Assembly: GCA_025060325.1 (NCBI GenBank)
Contig: JANXBW010000012.1
Coordinates: 1 to 64,000, forward strand
Length of the DNA: 64,000 nt
Direction of reading: 5' to 3'
DNA from: Thermoguttaceae bacterium
GTDB taxonomy: Bacteria; Planctomycetota; Planctomycetia; Pirellulales; Thermoguttaceae
Of this stretch, positions 61,807 through 64,000 are shown piece after piece; position 1 is the first letter of the stretch, and every line of letters begins with the position of its first letter. A program made the position numbers and the translations under genes. The notes under the pieces were generated by a model. That model had not been told where the DNA came from. It saw only the letters and a list, made by a program, of their open reading frames with translations, and made no database searches.

Positions 61807-63870
61807 TTACAAGTCCCGATCGAGGTCAACTCCCATCGTTTTAAATTCGGCCGCAGCGGCTAAGAAATGAGCGGTAATCCACAACACGGTCCAATCCTCG
61901 CTATAACCCCCACGGAACTTTCGCAGATCAGAAAGATCGCCCCGCTGGGCGAATTGAGTCTGCTGAATTTGCTCGCCTTGGCTACCCCACGGATCGATTA
62001 ATTGTCCACAACTGCGGAACATTACTGCCGCTAGCCGCTTCAGTTCCGGCCGGTCAAGGTGATCACCCATCCGCCAGATTGCCGGGGCAATGAGCACACC
62101 AAACACATCCAGATGTTGGTTTTGCGCTGATACAATTGTCCAGCCGCGAGTCTTAAACCCGTGATCCCGCAGACGACCTGGCGGCAGATCAATATCCCAG
62201 AGAACCGTGTACGTTAACACAACATCCATGGCATGAGCTGCCCAGTCTAGGTATTTCCGCTCGCCGGTCACCTCAAAGGCTGCCAGGAAGGCTTGAAAAG
62301 CAGCCCAAGCTCCCTCTTTGTCCTCACACCGGGCGTCGAGTGTTCCGCCCCAATAGGGCTCGGTCATATCGAGGTGGCGCTCCGCATAGTGGTTGGCCGC
62401 CTTGAGCGCAGCCTCGCGGAACGTGTCTTGGCCAAAGAGCTTGTATGCTTTAAGTAAAGGGGACACAAAAAACGCCTCGGCGGTGCTTTCCGGCCGCCAC
62501 TGGGGCTCAAGGATTCGCTGTGAATGGAGTGCGGATGCATTGAAAAGAAATTTTTCCCACGAGCTTCTGTCAACATTGCCGACGGTGCCGGCCGCCATGA
62601 TGGCCCGAGCAAAATTCTCCATGGCTTGGGCCTGCGAGACCGGATCCTGATGCGACCACTGCCGGCTCTCGGCATGGTAGCGAACAAGAAACCCCTGTTC
62701 GTTAAACGGAGCGGTGGCCAAATGATTCATCGCCCGCACAGCAAGTCGGGGTGCCTGTGGATCGTCTAGTTCTTTTGTGAGCAAAAGGAGCGGAGCGGCG
62801 AAAGCCTCCGACTGGCCAGCCCAGCCCATAACGTAGTGTGTCCCCGGTAACTCATCGGGGTATTTCTCGAAACCCGGGTCTTCTTCGCGATCGCGAAACC
62901 GGGAGCGAGCGAAGCGATACTTGGCCTGGATGATTTCGCCCACAGTGGGCAAACCTTGTGTACAGAAAGGGTTATGGAGCTTAAGCGCGGTGCGTAGCGC
63001 GGCCCGAAAACCAGAGCCGCGCGGGACATCGGGGTGGGCTTCCAAAAAGAAAGTCTTCTCCACAATTGCCCCCGGAGGCAGGGTCATCCACGTGTCCGGA
63101 TAGTTCATGAATCCCTTCTGAAGGGCTTTGACCACACTGCGCCGCCCGTTGGCTGCACAAGGCCCCGATAAGGCGACAAGTTCCGTGGCATCTTCTAGGC
63201 CAATAAGCCCCAACGACCACCACTGATCCGCTTGGTTGCCGCCGGGCACGGGGGAAGGGAGTGTGTGCAACGCGGCGCTTTGATACTGGCTGCCTGTTGA
63301 CCATTCGATGCTCACAAAAGGGGCGGCAAACCGGTGTTCTTCGAAGATCGACTCTTCCCCGGGTAGACCGCGATGAATGGCTACAGCTCCGAAGGCTGTG
63401 CGTGCTCCCGATGGATTGCCGTAGTACAAGATGCCTGGCAAAAGCGGCCGAGCTGCCTTGGCCCCGGGAACAAGCCAGCGGACTGAAAGCGTGCACTTCG
63501 TCAACGGCTTAGTGCCATCCCAGCGGAAGCGGCGGAGGCATCGGACGATTCCTCGTTCCGGGCGGTACGCGTCTCGTAAAATCAACCTACCTTCCGGCAG
63601 GCCAAGTCGCCCGTGGACTATCATCCAGTCGTCGAGTTTCTCTACCGTCTCCACCCGGGCATGTTGCCAATTGCTTGGCCAATTGTCTTGCCAATCGGTT
63701 GCGACCGACCAGAGTCCCTCTGGTGGCGAAGAGATCAACAGATCTTTACCCCAGCTAAAGACCACTCTGCCCTCGGGGGCCACGGAGATCTCCACTTGTC
63801 CGGCCACCCCCTCGTCCCGCCGATCTGTCGTAAACAACACGGCACAAAGCACAAGGAGATTCCTAAGCAT
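61807..63870 (-). CDS. Secreted protein with (alpha/alpha) barrel-like C-terminal half, putative polysaccharide-active hypothetical
   Basis: 687 aa; signal peptide-like N-terminus, beta-rich first half, helical repeats with 'AAFQAFLAAFEVTGERKYLDWAAHAMDVVLTYTVLWD' like six-hairpin glycosidase/lyase families. Confidence 0.75.
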   Translation of the reverse strand: MLRNLLVLCAVLFTTDRRDEGVAGQVEISVAPEGRVVFSWGKDLLISSPPEGLWSVATDWQDNWPSNWQHARVETVEKLDDWMIVHGRLGLPEGRLILRDAYRPERGIVRCLRRFRWDGTKPLTKCTLSVRWLVPGAKAARPLLPGILYYGNPSGARTAFGAVAIHRGLPGEESIFEEHRFAAPFVSIEWSTGSQYQSAALHTLPSPVPGGNQADQWWSLGLIGLEDATELVALSGPCAANGRRSVVKALQKGFMNYPDTWMTLPPGAIVEKTFFLEAHPDVPRGSGFRAALRTALKLHNPFCTQGLPTVGEIIQAKYRFARSRFRDREEDPGFEKYPDELPGTHYVMGWAGQSEAFAAPLLLLTKELDDPQAPRLAVRAMNHLATAPFNEQGFLVRYHAESRQWSHQDPVSQAQAMENFARAIMAAGTVGNVDRSSWEKFLFNASALHSQRILEPQWRPESTAEAFFVSPLLKAYKLFGQDTFREAALKAANHYAERHLDMTEPYWGGTLDARCEDKEGAWAAFQAFLAAFEVTGERKYLDWAAHAMDVVLTYTVLWDIDLPPGRLRDHGFKTRGWTIVSAQNQHLDVFGVLIAPAIWRMGDHLDRPELKRLAAVMFRSCGQLIDPWGSQGEQIQQTQFAQRGDLSDLRKFRGGYSEDWTVLWITAHFLAAAAEFKTMGVDLDRDL

Positions 63871-64000
63871 GTCACTTTCTCCCGGTTTAGTGCAAATTTG
63901 TCCATGCGCCTGTCCGTGGGTGAGCCGTTAATGCGATTTTTCCAATCTCCGGCCCGTTATTTTACTTAGGCTCCCGACGAGAAGTTAGGTTCCGCGTAAG

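Overview
The window looks like planctomycete chromosomal DNA. This is inferred from a DUF1559 prepilin-like protein, TAT-targeted Gfo/Idh/MocA oxidoreductases, a GH140-like protein, large secreted hypotheticals and long non-coding gaps. About 37 convincing protein genes and one tRNA-Asn were identified. They include housekeeping genes (coaD, ribF, nrnA-like, dxr-rseP, ftsH, glyS, lgt) and a Rieske/cytochrome b operon. The most interesting part is an eight-gene co-directional cluster at 37.8-50.6 kb. It encodes an alpha/alpha-toroid plus HEAT protein, a TonB-like single-TM protein, ExbB, two ExbDs (one with an N-terminal zinc ribbon), a TPR/PQQ-propeller protein whose N-terminus resembles that of planctomycete Ser/Thr kinases, a TPR plus SBP_bac_5 protein with no permease nearby, and an unknown secreted protein. 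It is a candidate undescribed proton-motive-force-coupled envelope system. Other notable points: a cytochrome b fused to a duplicated diheme module (4 CXXCH), with a His-to-Tyr change at a canonical heme-b ligand and a PEWS variant of the PEWY motif; a RseP with about four PDZ-like units; an Lgt with a PDZ insertion; and adjacent genes matching the two halves of plant Tm-1. All family calls are from reading the translations; no database search was run.
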